Below are positions 16,351 through 25,979 of a stretch of DNA of 64,000 nt, one piece after another; positions within the stretch are counted from its first letter, which is position 1, and each line of letters begins with the position of its first letter. The notes under the pieces were generated by a model. It did no database searches. It saw only the letters and a list, made by a program, of their open reading frames with translations, and was not told the DNA's origin. Position numbers and translations under genes: made by a program. Origin of the DNA: Streptosporangiaceae bacterium (lineage in GTDB: Bacteria > Actinomycetota > Actinomycetes > Streptosporangiales > Streptosporangiaceae); the NCBI GenBank assembly GCA_025934375.1, contig JAICYD010000007.1, positions 34,327 to 98,326 on the forward strand. The letters run 5' to 3'.

Positions 16351-19300
16351 CTACCCGCCCCGCAACGACGTGAGCACTTCATCGAGGTCGTCCGGCCTGC
16401 GCAGTACATCGCGGGCCTTGGAACCTTCGCTGGCCCCGACAATACCGCGACTTTCCAGCAGGTCCATCAGCCGGCCGGCCTTCGCGAAGCCGACGCGCAG
16501 CTTGCGCTGGAGCATCGACGTCGAGCCGAACTGGGTGGTGATGATCAGCTCGGCGGCCTGCACGAGAAGGTCAAGGTCGTCGCCGATATCGGCGTCGATC
16601 TCGCGCGCCTTGTCCGGGGCCGCCGCGACGTCTTCCCGGTACGCCGGCTCAGCCTGCTTCTTGCAGTGCGCGACGATGTCGCGGATCTCCTTCTCCGAGA
16701 CGAAGGCGTTCTGCAGCCGCAGGGGCTTGGACGCCCCCATCGGCAGGAACAGCGCGTCGCCCTGGCCGACCAGCTTCTCCGCGCCCGGCTGGTCCAAGAT
16801 GACCCGCGAGTCGGCCAGCGAGGAGGTCGCGAACGCCAGCCGCGACGGCACGTTCGCCTTGATCAGGCCGGTCACGACGTCCACGCTTGGGCGCTGGGTG
16901 GCCAGCACGAGGTGGATGCCGGCCGCCCGCGCCAGCTGGGTGATCCGGACGATGCTGTCCTCGACGTCGCGGGGGGCGATCATCATCAAGTCGGCGAGCT
17001 CGTCGACGATCGTCACCAGGTAGGGGTAGGGCTCATACACCCGCTCCGAGCCGGGCGGCGGGACCAGCTTCCCGGCCCGCACCGCCTTGTTGAAGTCGTC
17101 CAGGTGCCGGTACCCCGAGGCCGCCAGGTCGTCGTAGCGGCGCTCCATCTCCCCGACCACCCATTCCAGCGCCTCGGCCGCCTTCTTAGGGCTGGTGATG
17201 ATCGGCGTGATCAGGTGCGGGATGCCCTCGTAGATGGACAGCTCGACCCGCTTGGGGTCGATCAGGATCATCCGCACCTCATCCGGAGTGGCCCGCATCA
17301 GCACGGAGGTGATGAGCCCGTTGAGGCAAACGCTCTTGCCGCTCCCGGTTGCCCCCGCCACCAGCACGTGCGGCATCTTCGCGAGGTTCGCCAAGACGGT
17401 GTGCCCCTCGACGTCCTTGCCCAGGCCCACCACCATCGGGTGATGGTCGGCGACCGCCTGCGGGGAGCGCATCATGTCGCCAAGCGAGACGATCTCCTTG
17501 TCGGCATTCGGGATCTCCACGCCGATCGCGGACTTGCCCGGGATGACCGGGAGGATCCGCACGTCGGCCGACTTGACCGCGTAGGAGATGTTCTTCGACA
17601 GCGCGGTGACCCGCTCGACCTTCACGGCCGGGCCGAGCTCGATCTCATACCGGGTGACCGTCGGCCCCCGGCTGAACCCGGATACCGTCGCGTCCACGTT
17701 GAACTGCTCCAGCACCTCCTGCAGCGCGGCCACGACCACGTCGTTGGCCTTGGTCCGCGACTTCGGCGCCGACCCCGGCTTCAGCAGCGCGGGCGGCGGC
17801 AGGGTGTAGTTGCCGGCCGCGGCGCCGCTCAGGGTGAGCTGCTCACCCGGCTTGAGCGGCCCCTGCGGGTCGAACCCCTTGCCGCCGCCAGCGGTTCCGG
17901 CCCGGCCGGGCGGGGCGCTGGGGTCGGGGACGCCCGGCGCCACCGGGCCCGCGGCCTCGCCGGCGGAGGCTGGGCCCGCCGGGTCCTCGAGAGCGCCGGG
18001 GTAGGCGCCGGGATCGGCCGCGTCCGGTTCCGCGGGCGCGGCGAAGCCGAGCTCCTCGAGCAGGTCCTCGCTGATCCGCGCCGCCCGGGGCGCGCTCCCG
18101 GCCGCCGCGCCGGCCCCGCGTCCCGGGTTTCGCCGCCCGCCGAGCACCGGGGTGTCGTAGGGCCGCAGGTGGTCGCCCGACTCGATGGCCGACGGCCGCA
18201 GCCGGATCGCCCGGGGGATCTGACCGCGCCGCGGCTTCGCCTCGCCGAGCTCCTCGTCGTAGTCGTCCTCGTAGTCGGCGTCCTCGTCGTCGTAGCCGGT
18301 CACCGGCTGCCCGTGCCCGAACAACTGCCGGAACTCCCCCAGCCGCTGCGGGATCTGGTGCACCGGGGTGCCGGTGATCACCAGGACACCGAACCCGGCC
18401 ACCAGGCCTAGCAGCGGCGTGGCAACCCACGGGGTGACCAAGTGGACCAGCGGGTAGGAGGCGAGGAAGCCCAGGAACCCGCCGGATGAGCGGATCGCCG
18501 CGGCGCCGGCCGTCAGCGCCGGGGTCCCCTTGGCGATGTGCATGAGGCCCAGCCCGCCGATGCCGAACGCCGCCCAGCCGATCGCCACCTGCGCGGCCGG
18601 GGAGTCGTGATCGGGATGGCGCAGGTACCGCCACGCCAGCAGCAGCGCCACCAGCGGGACCGTGAACGCCAGGTCCCCGAAGACGCTGCTGGTCCCGAGG
18701 TAGATCCCCCGCCCGACGGCATTGTGCATGCGCATCCACACGCCGGCCGCGAGCAGGATCGCCGTCCCTAGCCAGAACAGCCCGACGCCATCGCGCTGGT
18801 GATCGGGATGCAGGTCCTGGGCACTGCGCCCGACCCGGCGGACCGTGAACCCGAGCACGCCGGCCACGAGCATCCACCCCGCAGAGGCCGACCGGACGGT
18901 CCATCCCGCCAAGATCACCAGCGGGTCGCTGGACCGGGCCGCCTTCGCCGGTGCCGACTGGCCCCGGGTTGCCTTCGATGATGCTGACCTCGACGATGAC
19001 CCCGACCGCCCGCCGCCCCCGCCCTTACGGCCCGAACCGCCCTTGGCGCCACCGCCCTTGGCAGCACCGCCCTTGGCAGCACCGCCGCGCCCCGATCCGC
19101 CCCGGCCCGCGCCCCCGGACCCGCGCCCGGCGCCCGAGCGAGGGCCGCCACTTCCGCCGCCGCCGCTCCCGCCGGAGCGGGACCCAGCGGACCGGGAGCG
19201 CCCCGTCTGGCCCCCGCTTGCCCGGCCGCCGCCAGAGCCCGCCGCGCCTGATCGGCCGCCGGCGGGACCGCTGCCCATGCTCGCGCTGGCGCGCGGAGCC

Positions 19301-19533
19301 GGCGACCCGGCCCCAGCCCGCGACCGCGGCTGCGCTCGGGCCCCCCGGCCGAGGTCGCCCGCGGCGCGGGACGCGGCACCCCCGCCACCGCGGGGGTAGT
19401 CCGTCCCGCCCGTCATTCCCGGCGGGTCATCGTCGAGGATCTCGTAGAAGTCGTCGTCAGCATCGGCCTGCCCGCCTCGCGAGCGGGCAGTGCCCCTTGG
19501 AAGCGAGCCGCCCCTGGGCGCACGGGTAGCCAT
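16351..19533 (-). CDS. ftsK: FtsK/SpoIIIE DNA translocase
   Basis: FtsK pumps chromosomal DNA through the closing septum. From ATG 19533 ([14 protein letters not shown]) it has 1060 residues. A very Gly/Ser/Arg/Lys-rich segment spans about residues 40-195. Four transmembrane helices lie near 210-390, with an acidic linker after them. The motor has Walker A GATGSGKS and Walker [13 protein letters not shown], plus [20 protein letters not shown]. The C-terminal gamma winged helix ([32 protein letters not shown]) reads orientation sequences. The frame is open upstream to 20106, but that stretch overlaps the divergent gene at 19691 and has no FtsK character. No clear ribosome-binding site precedes 19533, so the start is provisional. 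Confidence 0.93.
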   Translation of the reverse strand: MATRAPRGGSLPRGTARSRGGQADADDDFYEILDDDPPGMTGGTDYPRGGGGAASRAAGDLGRGARAQPRSRAGAGSPAPRASASMGSGPAGGRSGAAGSGGGRASGGQTGRSRSAGSRSGGSGGGGSGGPRSGAGRGSGGAGRGGSGRGGAAKGGAAKGGGAKGGSGRKGGGGGRSGSSSRSASSKATRGQSAPAKAARSSDPLVILAGWTVRSASAGWMLVAGVLGFTVRRVGRSAQDLHPDHQRDGVGLFWLGTAILLAAGVWMRMHNAVGRGIYLGTSSVFGDLAFTVPLVALLLAWRYLRHPDHDSPAAQVAIGWAAFGIGGLGLMHIAKGTPALTAGAAAIRSSGGFLGFLASYPLVHLVTPWVATPLLGLVAGFGVLVITGTPVHQIPQRLGEFRQLFGHGQPVTGYDDEDADYEDDYDEELGEAKPRRGQIPRAIRLRPSAIESGDHLRPYDTPVLGGRRNPGRGAGAAAGSAPRAARISEDLLEELGFAAPAEPDAADPGAYPGALEDPAGPASAGEAAGPVAPGVPDPSAPPGRAGTAGGGKGFDPQGPLKPGEQLTLSGAAAGNYTLPPPALLKPGSAPKSRTKANDVVVAALQEVLEQFNVDATVSGFSRGPTVTRYEIELGPAVKVERVTALSKNISYAVKSADVRILPVIPGKSAIGVEIPNADKEIVSLGDMMRSPQAVADHHPMVVGLGKDVEGHTVLANLAKMPHVLVAGATGSGKSVCLNGLITSVLMRATPDEVRMILIDPKRVELSIYEGIPHLITPIITSPKKAAEALEWVVGEMERRYDDLAASGYRHLDDFNKAVRAGKLVPPPGSERVYEPYPYLVTIVDELADLMMIAPRDVEDSIVRITQLARAAGIHLVLATQRPSVDVVTGLIKANVPSRLAFATSSLADSRVILDQPGAEKLVGQGDALFLPMGASKPLRLQNAFVSEKEIRDIVAHCKKQAEPAYREDVAAAPDKAREIDADIGDDLDLLVQAAELIITTQFGSTSMLQRKLRVGFAKAGRLMDLLESRGIVGASEGSKARDVLRRPDDLDEVLTSLRGG

Positions 19534-19690
19534 GATGACAAACGTAGCGAGGACCCTCGCCGTCACCCAGCACGCCGCGTGCGCCGGCGTGTCGGCGGGC
19601 GGCCAATCGCGCGGCCCCCAGCGCGGCTTGCGCGCTAGCTTACGAGCGGGGACGCTTGCCTTACCAGCCACCAGCAACGGGGAGTAGCGA

Positions 19691-20275
19691 GTGCGCCAGC
19701 GGATGCTCACCAGGAAGGCCCTCGTCGCCGCGCGCCAGTCGGCGGCGGGCACGGCGGCCTCCCTCGGCGCGGCCGCCGTCCTCGGCGCCGCGGTCCTGGT
19801 CGCGGGCACATCCGTCCCGGCCTGCGCTGGCAGTTGCCCGGCGGGCACCCCGCTGCTGGAGCCCCAGGCGTACGCGAAGTTCGCCAGCCCGGCCGTTGGG
19901 CTGCGGTTCGCCCGCGGCCTGTTCGCCGGGGTGGCGCTGCCGCCGGGCGCGCGACCGGCCGCCGCCCCGCCGGAGCTGCGCATCCCGCCGGGCTGGGGCC
20001 TGACCCCGTCCTCCGATGTGGGCCAGGTCTGGCAGGTGCCGCTGCCGGCCGTGGCCGTGGGCGGGTTCTTCGCCCAGCACCCGCCGCGCGGCACCGTGAT
20101 CGCCACCTACCGCGCCGGCCGCGGCGTCCCGGTCAGCGCCATCACCGTGTCGGCGATGTACTACCAGGCATTGTCGGCCCCGGCGGCATTGACCGGTGGC
20201 CAGGTGGTGATCGTGGTGGACCCGGCCGGCGCCAACCGTACGTTCATCCGCATCGACGCCCAGGCGGTGCTGTGA
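19691..20275 (+). CDS. Exported protein of unknown function
   Basis: I do not recognise this 194-residue protein. A basic N-terminus and hydrophobic stretch ([22 protein letters not shown]) form a signal peptide ending near CAGSCPAG, with two Cys close together just after it. The rest is Pro/Ala/Gly/Val-rich ([72 protein letters not shown]) and looks like a small secreted beta-rich domain. The GTG start at 19691 follows GGGGAG about 8 nt upstream. It diverges from ftsK and converges on the GNAT gene. Confidence 0.75.
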   Translation: MRQRMLTRKALVAARQSAAGTAASLGAAAVLGAAVLVAGTSVPACAGSCPAGTPLLEPQAYAKFASPAVGLRFARGLFAGVALPPGARPAAAPPELRIPPGWGLTPSSDVGQVWQVPLPAVAVGGFFAQHPPRGTVIATYRAGRGVPVSAITVSAMYYQALSAPAALTGGQVVIVVDPAGANRTFIRIDAQAVL

Positions 20276-20285
20276 GGCGCCCCCG

Positions 20286-21074
20286 TTAGGCGGCCGGGGC
20301 GACCCGGTAGTGGTAGCGGTGGGAGTAGGTGAAGCCGCAGCGCTGGTACATGGCCTGGGCGGCCGCGTTGTCGACCTCGACCTGCAGGAACACGCGCTGG
20401 GCGCCCCTGCTGGCAGCCTGCTCGCAGAGCGCCCGGGTGATCATCGTGCCCAGTCCCCGCCGTCGGCGAGCCGCCGATACCTCCACGGCGGTGATCCCGG
20501 CCCAGCCGCCGCCCACCGACAGGCGGGCGATCGCGATCGGCGCGCCCGCCTCATCCCGGACGCTCGCGAAGCCCTGCCACGGCGCGGACAGCAGCAGGGT
20601 CCGCGCGATGGCCGGGAGCTCCCGGCCCCGGTAGTGGTACATGGCCAGCCACGCGTCGTCCGGCTCGGCGTCTATCCGCAGCGTGGCCCCGGACGGCAGC
20701 GTGGCCCCGGACTGCAGTGCGGTTCCGGACGGCCCGGACCGCGGCCCGCGGGCCGCGCCGGCCCCACCGACCATGACGAAGGCCGGGCCGGAGCGGGTCG
20801 GCCAGGACCGCCCGGCGAGGAAGGAATCGACAGGGCCGCCGTCCCCGGCCAGGGGCACGGGCACGGCGATCATCGGGGGAAGGCCGCGGGCACGGTACCA
20901 GCCGGTGACCACCGCGAGGGCATCGGCCAGCGGGATCCCGGGATCCCCGACGGCCAGCGCGGAGTTGGCGCGGCCGGTGAACCCGTCGGCGGCGCGCAGC
21001 AGCCAGTCGCCCAGGCGCTCCTCGCGCGTTCCCCGCCAGTGGCCGGCCGCGATCAGCTCCAGCTGGGAGATCAC
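20286..21074 (-). CDS. GNAT-family N-acetyltransferase
   Basis: This protein (262 aa from GTG 21074) has an N-terminal domain typical of actinobacterial two-domain GNATs (LGDWLLRAADGFTGRANSAL) and a C-terminal acetyltransferase domain with the acetyl-CoA loop RRRRGLGTMITRAL, QVEVDNAAAQAMYQRCGF and a closing SHRYHYRV. A short in-frame repeat (LQSGATLPSGATL) divides the halves. The start is 17 nt beyond the bioB stop on the same strand, so it is probably co-transcribed with bioB. The acceptor substrate cannot be told from sequence. The open frame upstream of 21074 is a bioB shadow. Confidence 0.8.
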   Translation of the reverse strand: MISQLELIAAGHWRGTREERLGDWLLRAADGFTGRANSALAVGDPGIPLADALAVVTGWYRARGLPPMIAVPVPLAGDGGPVDSFLAGRSWPTRSGPAFVMVGGAGAARGPRSGPSGTALQSGATLPSGATLRIDAEPDDAWLAMYHYRGRELPAIARTLLLSAPWQGFASVRDEAGAPIAIARLSVGGGWAGITAVEVSAARRRRGLGTMITRALCEQAASRGAQRVFLQVEVDNAAAQAMYQRCGFTYSHRYHYRVAPAA

Positions 21075-21091
21075 CGGGTCCGCGCCCGGCC

Positions 21092-22165
21092 TCACGCGTT
21101 GGCGGGAAGATCGGTGCCCGCGCCGCGGTGGCGGGTGCGGACCTGGGCGGGGCCATGGCTCGCGCGGTGCGCGGGAAGGGTCTGCTCGGCGGCGCCCTCG
21201 ACGGTGAAGCCGGCGTCGGCGATCATCTCCAGGTCGGCCTGCCCGGCCTGGCCCTCGGAGGTCAGGTAGTCGCCAAGGAAGATCGAGTTGGCGATGTGCA
21301 GCGCCAGCGGCTGCAGCGTCCGCAGGTGGATCTCCCGGCCGCCGGCGATGCGGACCTCCGCGTCCGGGCAGGTGAAGCGGACCATGGCCAGTATGCGCAG
21401 GCAGCGCTGCGGCGTGAGGGTCCACGTTCCGGCCAGCGGGGTGCCCTCGAACGGGATCAGGAAGTTGACCGGCACCGAGTCGGGGTCCAGGGCGCGCAGG
21501 GCGAAGGCCACGTCGACCAGGTCCTCATCGGTTTCCCCCATGCCGGCGATGAGGCCCGAGCAAGCTGATAGCCCCGCGTCACGGGCCTTGCCGACGGTGG
21601 CGACGCGGTCGGCGTACTCGTGGGTGGCGCAGATCTCGGCGTAGTGACCGCCGGAGGTGTTCAGGTTGTGGTTATAGGCCGTCGTGCCGGCCGCCGCCAG
21701 CCGCTCGGCCTGCCCGTCGGTGAGGATGCCCAGGCAGGCGCAGACCTCGATGCCGGGGTGCTCAGCCTTGAGCCCCCCGATGGTCGAGCAGACGCGATCG
21801 ATGTCGCGGTCGGTCGGCCCGCGGCCGCTGGCGACCAGGCAGACCCGCTTGGCGCCGGCTCGCACTCCCGCCTCGGCGGCCTTGCTGACCTCGGCGGACT
21901 TCAGCCAGGTGTACTTGAGCACGTCGGCGGCCGATCCGAGGCGCTGCGAGCAGTACGAGCAGTCCTCCGGGCACAGCCCGCTCTTGACGTTGACGAGGTA
22001 GTTCAGCTTGACCCGGCGGCCGAAGAACTCACGGCGGACCCGGAACGCGGCGGCGACCACGTCCATCAGCTCGTCGTCGCCGCTGGCCAGCACCGCCAGC
22101 GCCTCCTCGCGGGTCAGCAGCTCTCGGCGGATCGCCTTGTCGGCGAGGAGGGCAAGCCAGGTCAT
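21092..22165 (-). CDS. bioB: Biotin synthase
   Basis: BioB is a radical SAM enzyme that inserts sulfur into dethiobiotin. The 357-residue product has the cluster motif [11 protein letters not shown] near residue 55, a [15 protein letters not shown] stretch, [21 protein letters not shown] and the [11 protein letters not shown] region that helps hold the [2Fe-2S] cluster. Its C-terminus runs about 30 residues past the usual end. The start is ATG 22165 ([11 protein letters not shown]). No other biotin genes are present, so bioB is separated from bioA/D/F. It diverges from the dehydrogenase at 22231. Confidence 0.95.
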   Translation of the reverse strand: MTWLALLADKAIRRELLTREEALAVLASGDDELMDVVAAAFRVRREFFGRRVKLNYLVNVKSGLCPEDCSYCSQRLGSAADVLKYTWLKSAEVSKAAEAGVRAGAKRVCLVASGRGPTDRDIDRVCSTIGGLKAEHPGIEVCACLGILTDGQAERLAAAGTTAYNHNLNTSGGHYAEICATHEYADRVATVGKARDAGLSACSGLIAGMGETDEDLVDVAFALRALDPDSVPVNFLIPFEGTPLAGTWTLTPQRCLRILAMVRFTCPDAEVRIAGGREIHLRTLQPLALHIANSIFLGDYLTSEGQAGQADLEMIADAGFTVEGAAEQTLPAHRASHGPAQVRTRHRGAGTDLPANA

Positions 22166-22230
22166 GGTCAGCAAGGTATCAGCGGGGCCGATAGAGTCGC
22201 GAGGCGAGCAGTTTGTGAGGAGTGCCACGC

Positions 22231-23184
22231 ATGCGCATCGCCATCCTTGATGATTACCAGCACGCCGCGCTGGCCCGCGCGGACTGGGCCTCCCTGGGCG
22301 CGCGGGAGGTGACGCCGTTCCACGGGCACATCCCGGACACCGCCGGCCTGGTGGCCCAGCTGCGCCGGTTCGACGTCATCGTCGCCATGCGCGAGCGCAC
22401 CCCGTTCACGGCCGAGCGGTTCCGGCTGCTGCCCGGCCTGCGGCTGCTGGTGACGACGGGGATGGCCAACGCCGCGATCGACCTGGACGCCGCGCGCGCG
22501 GCAGGGGTCACGGTGTGCGGGACGCGGGGCAGCGGCTCGGCGACCGCCGAGCTGACCTGGGCGCTGATCTTGTCGCTGGCCCGGCACGTGCCCGCCGAGG
22601 ACGCCGCGATACGCGACGGCGGCTGGCAGCACACGGTGGGCTTCGGGCTGCGCGGCCGTGTGCTGGGCGTGGTCGGCCTGGGGCACCTGGGCAGGCAGGT
22701 GGCGGCGGTCGGCAGCGCGTTCGGCATGGAGGTGCTCGCGTGGAGCCAGCACCTCACGGCACCAGCGGCGGCCGCCGCCGGCGTGACCGCGGTGACCAAG
22801 GACGAGCTCTTCGACGCCGCCGACATCGTGACGATCCACTACAAGCTCAGCCCGCGTTCGGAGGGCATCGTGGGGGCACGCGAGATCGGGCTCATGAAAC
22901 CCACGGCGTACCTGGTCAACACCTCGCGCGGGCCGCTCGTTGACACCGACGCGCTGCTGGCCGCGCTGACCTCCGGCGCCATCGCCGGCGCGGCGCTTGA
23001 CGTCTATGATGAGGAACCGCTGCCAGGGGGACATCCGCTACGGAACGCGCCGCGGACGGTGCTCACGCCGCATATCGGGTATGTCACCGATGACGGGTAC
23101 CGCGTGTTCTACGGCGAGGCGGTCGAGGACATCGCCGCGTTCGCGGCCGGACACCCGGTACGGCTACTGGCCGCGCCCGCGTAG
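22231..23184 (+). CDS. D-2-hydroxyacid dehydrogenase family protein
   Basis: The 317-residue NAD-dependent enzyme should interconvert a 2-hydroxy and a 2-keto acid. It shows the Rossmann motif [13 protein letters not shown] near residue 152, and the catalytic set Arg ([14 protein letters not shown]), Glu ([15 protein letters not shown]) and His ([13 protein letters not shown]). This profile matches the SerA/LdhA superfamily, but no ACT domain is present, so it is not a full SerA. The ATG at 22231 follows GTGAGGAG at good spacing; a GTG at 22222 is less likely. The substrate is not determinable. Confidence 0.88.
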   Translation: MRIAILDDYQHAALARADWASLGAREVTPFHGHIPDTAGLVAQLRRFDVIVAMRERTPFTAERFRLLPGLRLLVTTGMANAAIDLDAARAAGVTVCGTRGSGSATAELTWALILSLARHVPAEDAAIRDGGWQHTVGFGLRGRVLGVVGLGHLGRQVAAVGSAFGMEVLAWSQHLTAPAAAAAGVTAVTKDELFDAADIVTIHYKLSPRSEGIVGAREIGLMKPTAYLVNTSRGPLVDTDALLAALTSGAIAGAALDVYDEEPLPGGHPLRNAPRTVLTPHIGYVTDDGYRVFYGEAVEDIAAFAAGHPVRLLAAPA

Positions 23185-23271
23185 AAAAAAGACTATTCCT
23201 ACTACTTAAGTTGACTATACGGCGCTGACCGTGGTCTCCTAGAGATAGACGAGCGTGACGGGAGGAAGTCG

Positions 23272-24393
23272 ATGCGGCCCCGCGACCTGCTGACGGACGC
23301 CCTCCTCGGGCGGCTGCGCGGCAGCGACGGCGCCGACCCGCCGGCGCTCACCCGCGACATCACGCGGCTGCGCGACGCCGGCTACCTGTCGGTCACGCTG
23401 CCGCCCGAGCTCGGCGGCCTGGGCTGCACGCTGCGCCAGGCGGCCTGCGGGCAGCGGCGCCTGGCGGGCGTGGCCCCGCGGACGGCGCTCGCGATCAGCG
23501 CGCACCTGTACTGGACGGGAGCGGCCGCCGACGCTTACCGGTCCGGCGACGCGTCGGTGAAGTGGATCTTGCTGGAGGCGGCGCGGGGGGCGCTGTTCGG
23601 CGGCGGCCACGGGGAGCCCGGCAACGACCTCAAGCTCGCCGCGCCGGACTCCCGCTGCGACCCGGCCGGGGAGAGCGGGTACCGGTTCCGCGACCCCGGC
23701 ACCGCGCTCGCCAGCGTCACCCCGCACTGGGACTGGCTGGCGGTACACGCCCTGACGCTGCTATCTCCCGGGGGGGCGACCCCCCGTACCCCCCGGGAGT
23801 CTCCCGGGGGGGCGAACGGAGTATCCCCCCGTACCCCCCGCGAGTCTCCCGGGGAGGCGAACGAACCCCGGGGCCACCAGGCCGTGCTCGCCTTCGCCGG
23901 GCGGGGGGCGCGATGTACCCCCGCCTACCGGGTGGTCCGCGTGCTGCCGCCCGGCGTCCCGTCCGACGTGTTCACCGCGAGCGCGATCGGCTGGGGCTGC
24001 TCACTGCTGGCCAGCGTGGAGTTCGCCGCCGCCCGGCAGGCGTTCCGGCGGGCCGTGGCCCTCACCGGGGCGCTCGGCGACGGATACTCCGCCCAGCCGA
24101 CGGCCGCCTGCCCCCACCCCGCCCCGCGGGCCGGCAACCCGCTGGACCGCTGGCCGGTCGCCGAGGCCAGCTTGCGGCTGGACGCGCTCAAGGCGCGCAT
24201 CGCCGAGGTCACCCACCCCTGGCCGCTCGTTCCCGAGCCCGGCCCTGACGTCGGCGGGCAGCAGCTCATCGCCATCTTCGCCATGCGGCACGAGGTCGCC
24301 GAGGGCGCCGCCCGGGTGCGGGCCCTCAGCGCCTCCGTCACCGGCGCGGCCGGCGCGACGCCGGCGCCGCGGTCGGCGGCCAGTCCCGCCTAA
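23272..24393 (+). CDS. Acyl-CoA dehydrogenase-like protein, diverged, with repeat insertion
   Basis: The 373-residue protein resembles short, atypical acyl-CoA dehydrogenases: an N-terminal helical part (ITRLRDAGYLSVTLPPELGG, TALAISAHLYWTGAAADAY) and a C-terminal helical bundle (ASVEFAAARQAFRRAVALTG). I do not see the usual FAD-binding or catalytic Glu motifs with confidence, so activity is uncertain. Residues about 165-201 are encoded by the G/C-tract repeat R3 and read SPGGATPRTPRE twice over. This segment replaces the middle beta-domain loop. A GGAGG ribosome-binding site precedes the ATG at 23272. Confidence 0.65.
   Translation: MRPRDLLTDALLGRLRGSDGADPPALTRDITRLRDAGYLSVTLPPELGGLGCTLRQAACGQRRLAGVAPRTALAISAHLYWTGAAADAYRSGDASVKWILLEAARGALFGGGHGEPGNDLKLAAPDSRCDPAGESGYRFRDPGTALASVTPHWDWLAVHALTLLSPGGATPRTPRESPGGANGVSPRTPRESPGEANEPRGHQAVLAFAGRGARCTPAYRVVRVLPPGVPSDVFTASAIGWGCSLLASVEFAAARQAFRRAVALTGALGDGYSAQPTAACPHPAPRAGNPLDRWPVAEASLRLDALKARIAEVTHPWPLVPEPGPDVGGQQLIAIFAMRHEVAEGAARVRALSASVTGAAGATPAPRSAASPA
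23764..23872 (+). repeat. G/C-tract repeat copy R3, near-tandem, inside the acyl-CoA dehydrogenase-like gene
   Basis: Three partial units begin CTCCCGGGG at 23765, 23801 and 23846. The second includes GGGGGGCGAACGGAGTATC (23807-23825), identical to copy R1 in copCD, and CCGTACCCCCCG is shared with R2. C6 and G7 tracts can form hairpins. The reading frame stays open throughout. Confidence 0.75.
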
Positions 24394-24414
24394 TGCGCGA
24401 GCAGGGCACGCCGG

Positions 24415-25008
24415 CTAGCGCGCCCAGCCGCGATCGCGCGCCCAGCGCGGGTGGCGGCCGGAGGCGGCCAGCGCCTGGTCCAGCGCGGAAGCGTCCGGCG
24501 GGACCACGATCGGTTCCGCGAACCCCTGGTACTGCCGGAACAGCTCGGCGTTGGCCTCCACGGCGGATGCCACGACCCGCGCGGTGGCATCCGGCAAGGC
24601 GTACGCCTGCCCGGTGGCGACCGCGAGGTCCCAGGCGTGCAGCACCATGTCCATGAGGTTCATGGCGGCGACGTCGGCGGCCTCCATCGGCGTCCCCATG
24701 ACGTCGAGCTTGCGCTCCCAGGCGGCCGGGTCGGCCCAGGCCGCCAGCGCCCGGTCCAGCTGCTCACGGTACCGGACGGCGAAGTCCGCGGCCGCGGCGA
24801 AGTCGGTGTTCATGAGCTCGTCGGCCACCGACTCCCCGTGCGCCCGCCGCTCCAGCGAGTACGACGTCCACAAGATGAGGTGGTTCATCAGCGCGCGCAC
24901 GTCCCAGTCGGTGCACGGGGTTGGCCCGTCGAACTGGTCCGGCGAGACCCCGGAGACCACGCGCGCGGCCGCGTCAGCGGCCTCGGTCAGCTGAGGATGC
25001 AGGTTCAT
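24415..25008 (-). CDS. TIGR03086-type DinB/mycothiol maleylpyruvate isomerase-like protein
   Basis: The 197-residue protein matches the actinobacterial TIGR03086 family, a DinB-like four-helix bundle that binds a metal ion through His residues. Seen here are PTPCTDWDVRALMNHLIL near residue 30, a second His-bearing helix MNLMDMVLHAWDLAVATGQ near 120, and the C-terminal HPRWARDRGW. Relatives are mycothiol- or bacillithiol-dependent enzymes, but the reaction of this subgroup is not established. The start ATG 25008 (MNLHPQLTEAAD) fits the family; the frame upstream to 25065 is probably non-coding. It diverges from the AraC gene at 25082. Confidence 0.85.
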   Translation of the reverse strand: MNLHPQLTEAADAAARVVSGVSPDQFDGPTPCTDWDVRALMNHLILWTSYSLERRAHGESVADELMNTDFAAAADFAVRYREQLDRALAAWADPAAWERKLDVMGTPMEAADVAAMNLMDMVLHAWDLAVATGQAYALPDATARVVASAVEANAELFRQYQGFAEPIVVPPDASALDQALAASGRHPRWARDRGWAR

Positions 25009-25081
25009 GAGGACAGACGGTAGCCACTGCCTGGCGAGCCGTCTTGAACAAACCCGACAGCGCATCAGGCATGCTTAGACC

Positions 25082-25876
25082 GTGGAAGGAACCGAGGGCG
25101 TGCGCGGGGTGCTGCGCCCGGACGGTGCCGCGGGCCGGTTCACGCTGGCCCGTCACCCCCCGGACGGCGACCTCGCGCCGTTCGTCGACTACTACTGGAT
25201 CGTCCGCTGGGACCTAGGCGAAGAGCCGCCCTACGAGCAGTCGATCCTGCCGCACCCGTGCGTCCACCTGGCCTTCGAGGCCGGCGGGGCAGCCGTCTAC
25301 GGCATCGACACCAAGATCTTCACCCGCCGCCTCACCGGCCAGGGGAAGGTCCTCGGGGTCCGGTTCCGGCCTGGCTGCTTCCGCCCCTTCAGCCCCAGGG
25401 CCATTTCTCGCCTCAACGACACCGTGGTTCCCGCTGCTTCCCTCCTTGGCCGCGGCGTGGCATCCGCCAACGAGGCGGTCATGGCCGCGGGCACCGACGA
25501 GGAGATGATCAGCGTCGCCGCCGGGCTGCTGCGCGAGATCCGCCCGCCCCGGGACCGCGTCGCCGAGCAGGTGGCCGCCATGGTGGAGCGCATCTCCGCC
25601 GACCTGGGGATACGCCGGGTCGCGGACCTGACGGAGGCGTTCGGCTGGCCCGAGCGCAAGCTGCAGCGGGTGTTCAGCGAGTACGTGGGCGTCTCCCCCA
25701 AGTGGGTCATGCGGCGCGCGCGGCTGCACGAGGCCGCGCTGCGCGCCAGCTCCGGCGAGGCGGTCGACTGGGCCACGCTGGCGAAAGACCTCGGCTACGC
25801 CGACCAGTCGCATCTGACCAGGGATTTCACCACCACGATAGGGACGCCGCCGGCCCGCTACACCGCGTCGGCCTGA
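25082..25876 (+). CDS. AraC-family transcriptional regulator (DUF6597 sensor domain)
   Basis: The 264-residue protein has an N-terminal domain of the DUF6597 type (LAPFVDYYWIVRWDL, EQSILPHPCVHLAFE, GVRFRPGCFRPF) and a C-terminal AraC helix-turn-helix (RRVADLTEAFGWPERKLQRV, GVSPKWVMRRARLHEA, LAKDLGYADQSHLTRDF). This type is common beside DinB or glyoxalase-type genes in actinobacteria. It diverges from the TIGR03086 gene across 73 bp, so it may regulate that gene. GTG 25082 is used; a GTG at 25100 is possible. Confidence 0.85.
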   Translation: MEGTEGVRGVLRPDGAAGRFTLARHPPDGDLAPFVDYYWIVRWDLGEEPPYEQSILPHPCVHLAFEAGGAAVYGIDTKIFTRRLTGQGKVLGVRFRPGCFRPFSPRAISRLNDTVVPAASLLGRGVASANEAVMAAGTDEEMISVAAGLLREIRPPRDRVAEQVAAMVERISADLGIRRVADLTEAFGWPERKLQRVFSEYVGVSPKWVMRRARLHEAALRASSGEAVDWATLAKDLGYADQSHLTRDFTTTIGTPPARYTASA

Positions 25877-25979
25877 CCCGCCGCCGCAGCCCCCATCTAG
25901 TCACTCGAGAGCTCTTCCGTCGCCGGCGCATATCCGTCAAACTGCTGTCAGCGACGGCACTCCCACCAGTGAGGACATA

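Noticed and set aside
19534..20106. Extended FtsK N-terminus from 20106.
   Set aside because: It is antisense to the exported-protein gene at 19691 and shows no FtsK features.
23186..23271. Promoter with TTGACT ahead of the acyl-CoA dehydrogenase-like gene.
   Set aside because: No -10 box at a usable distance; the ribosome-binding site is good but the promoter cannot be supported.
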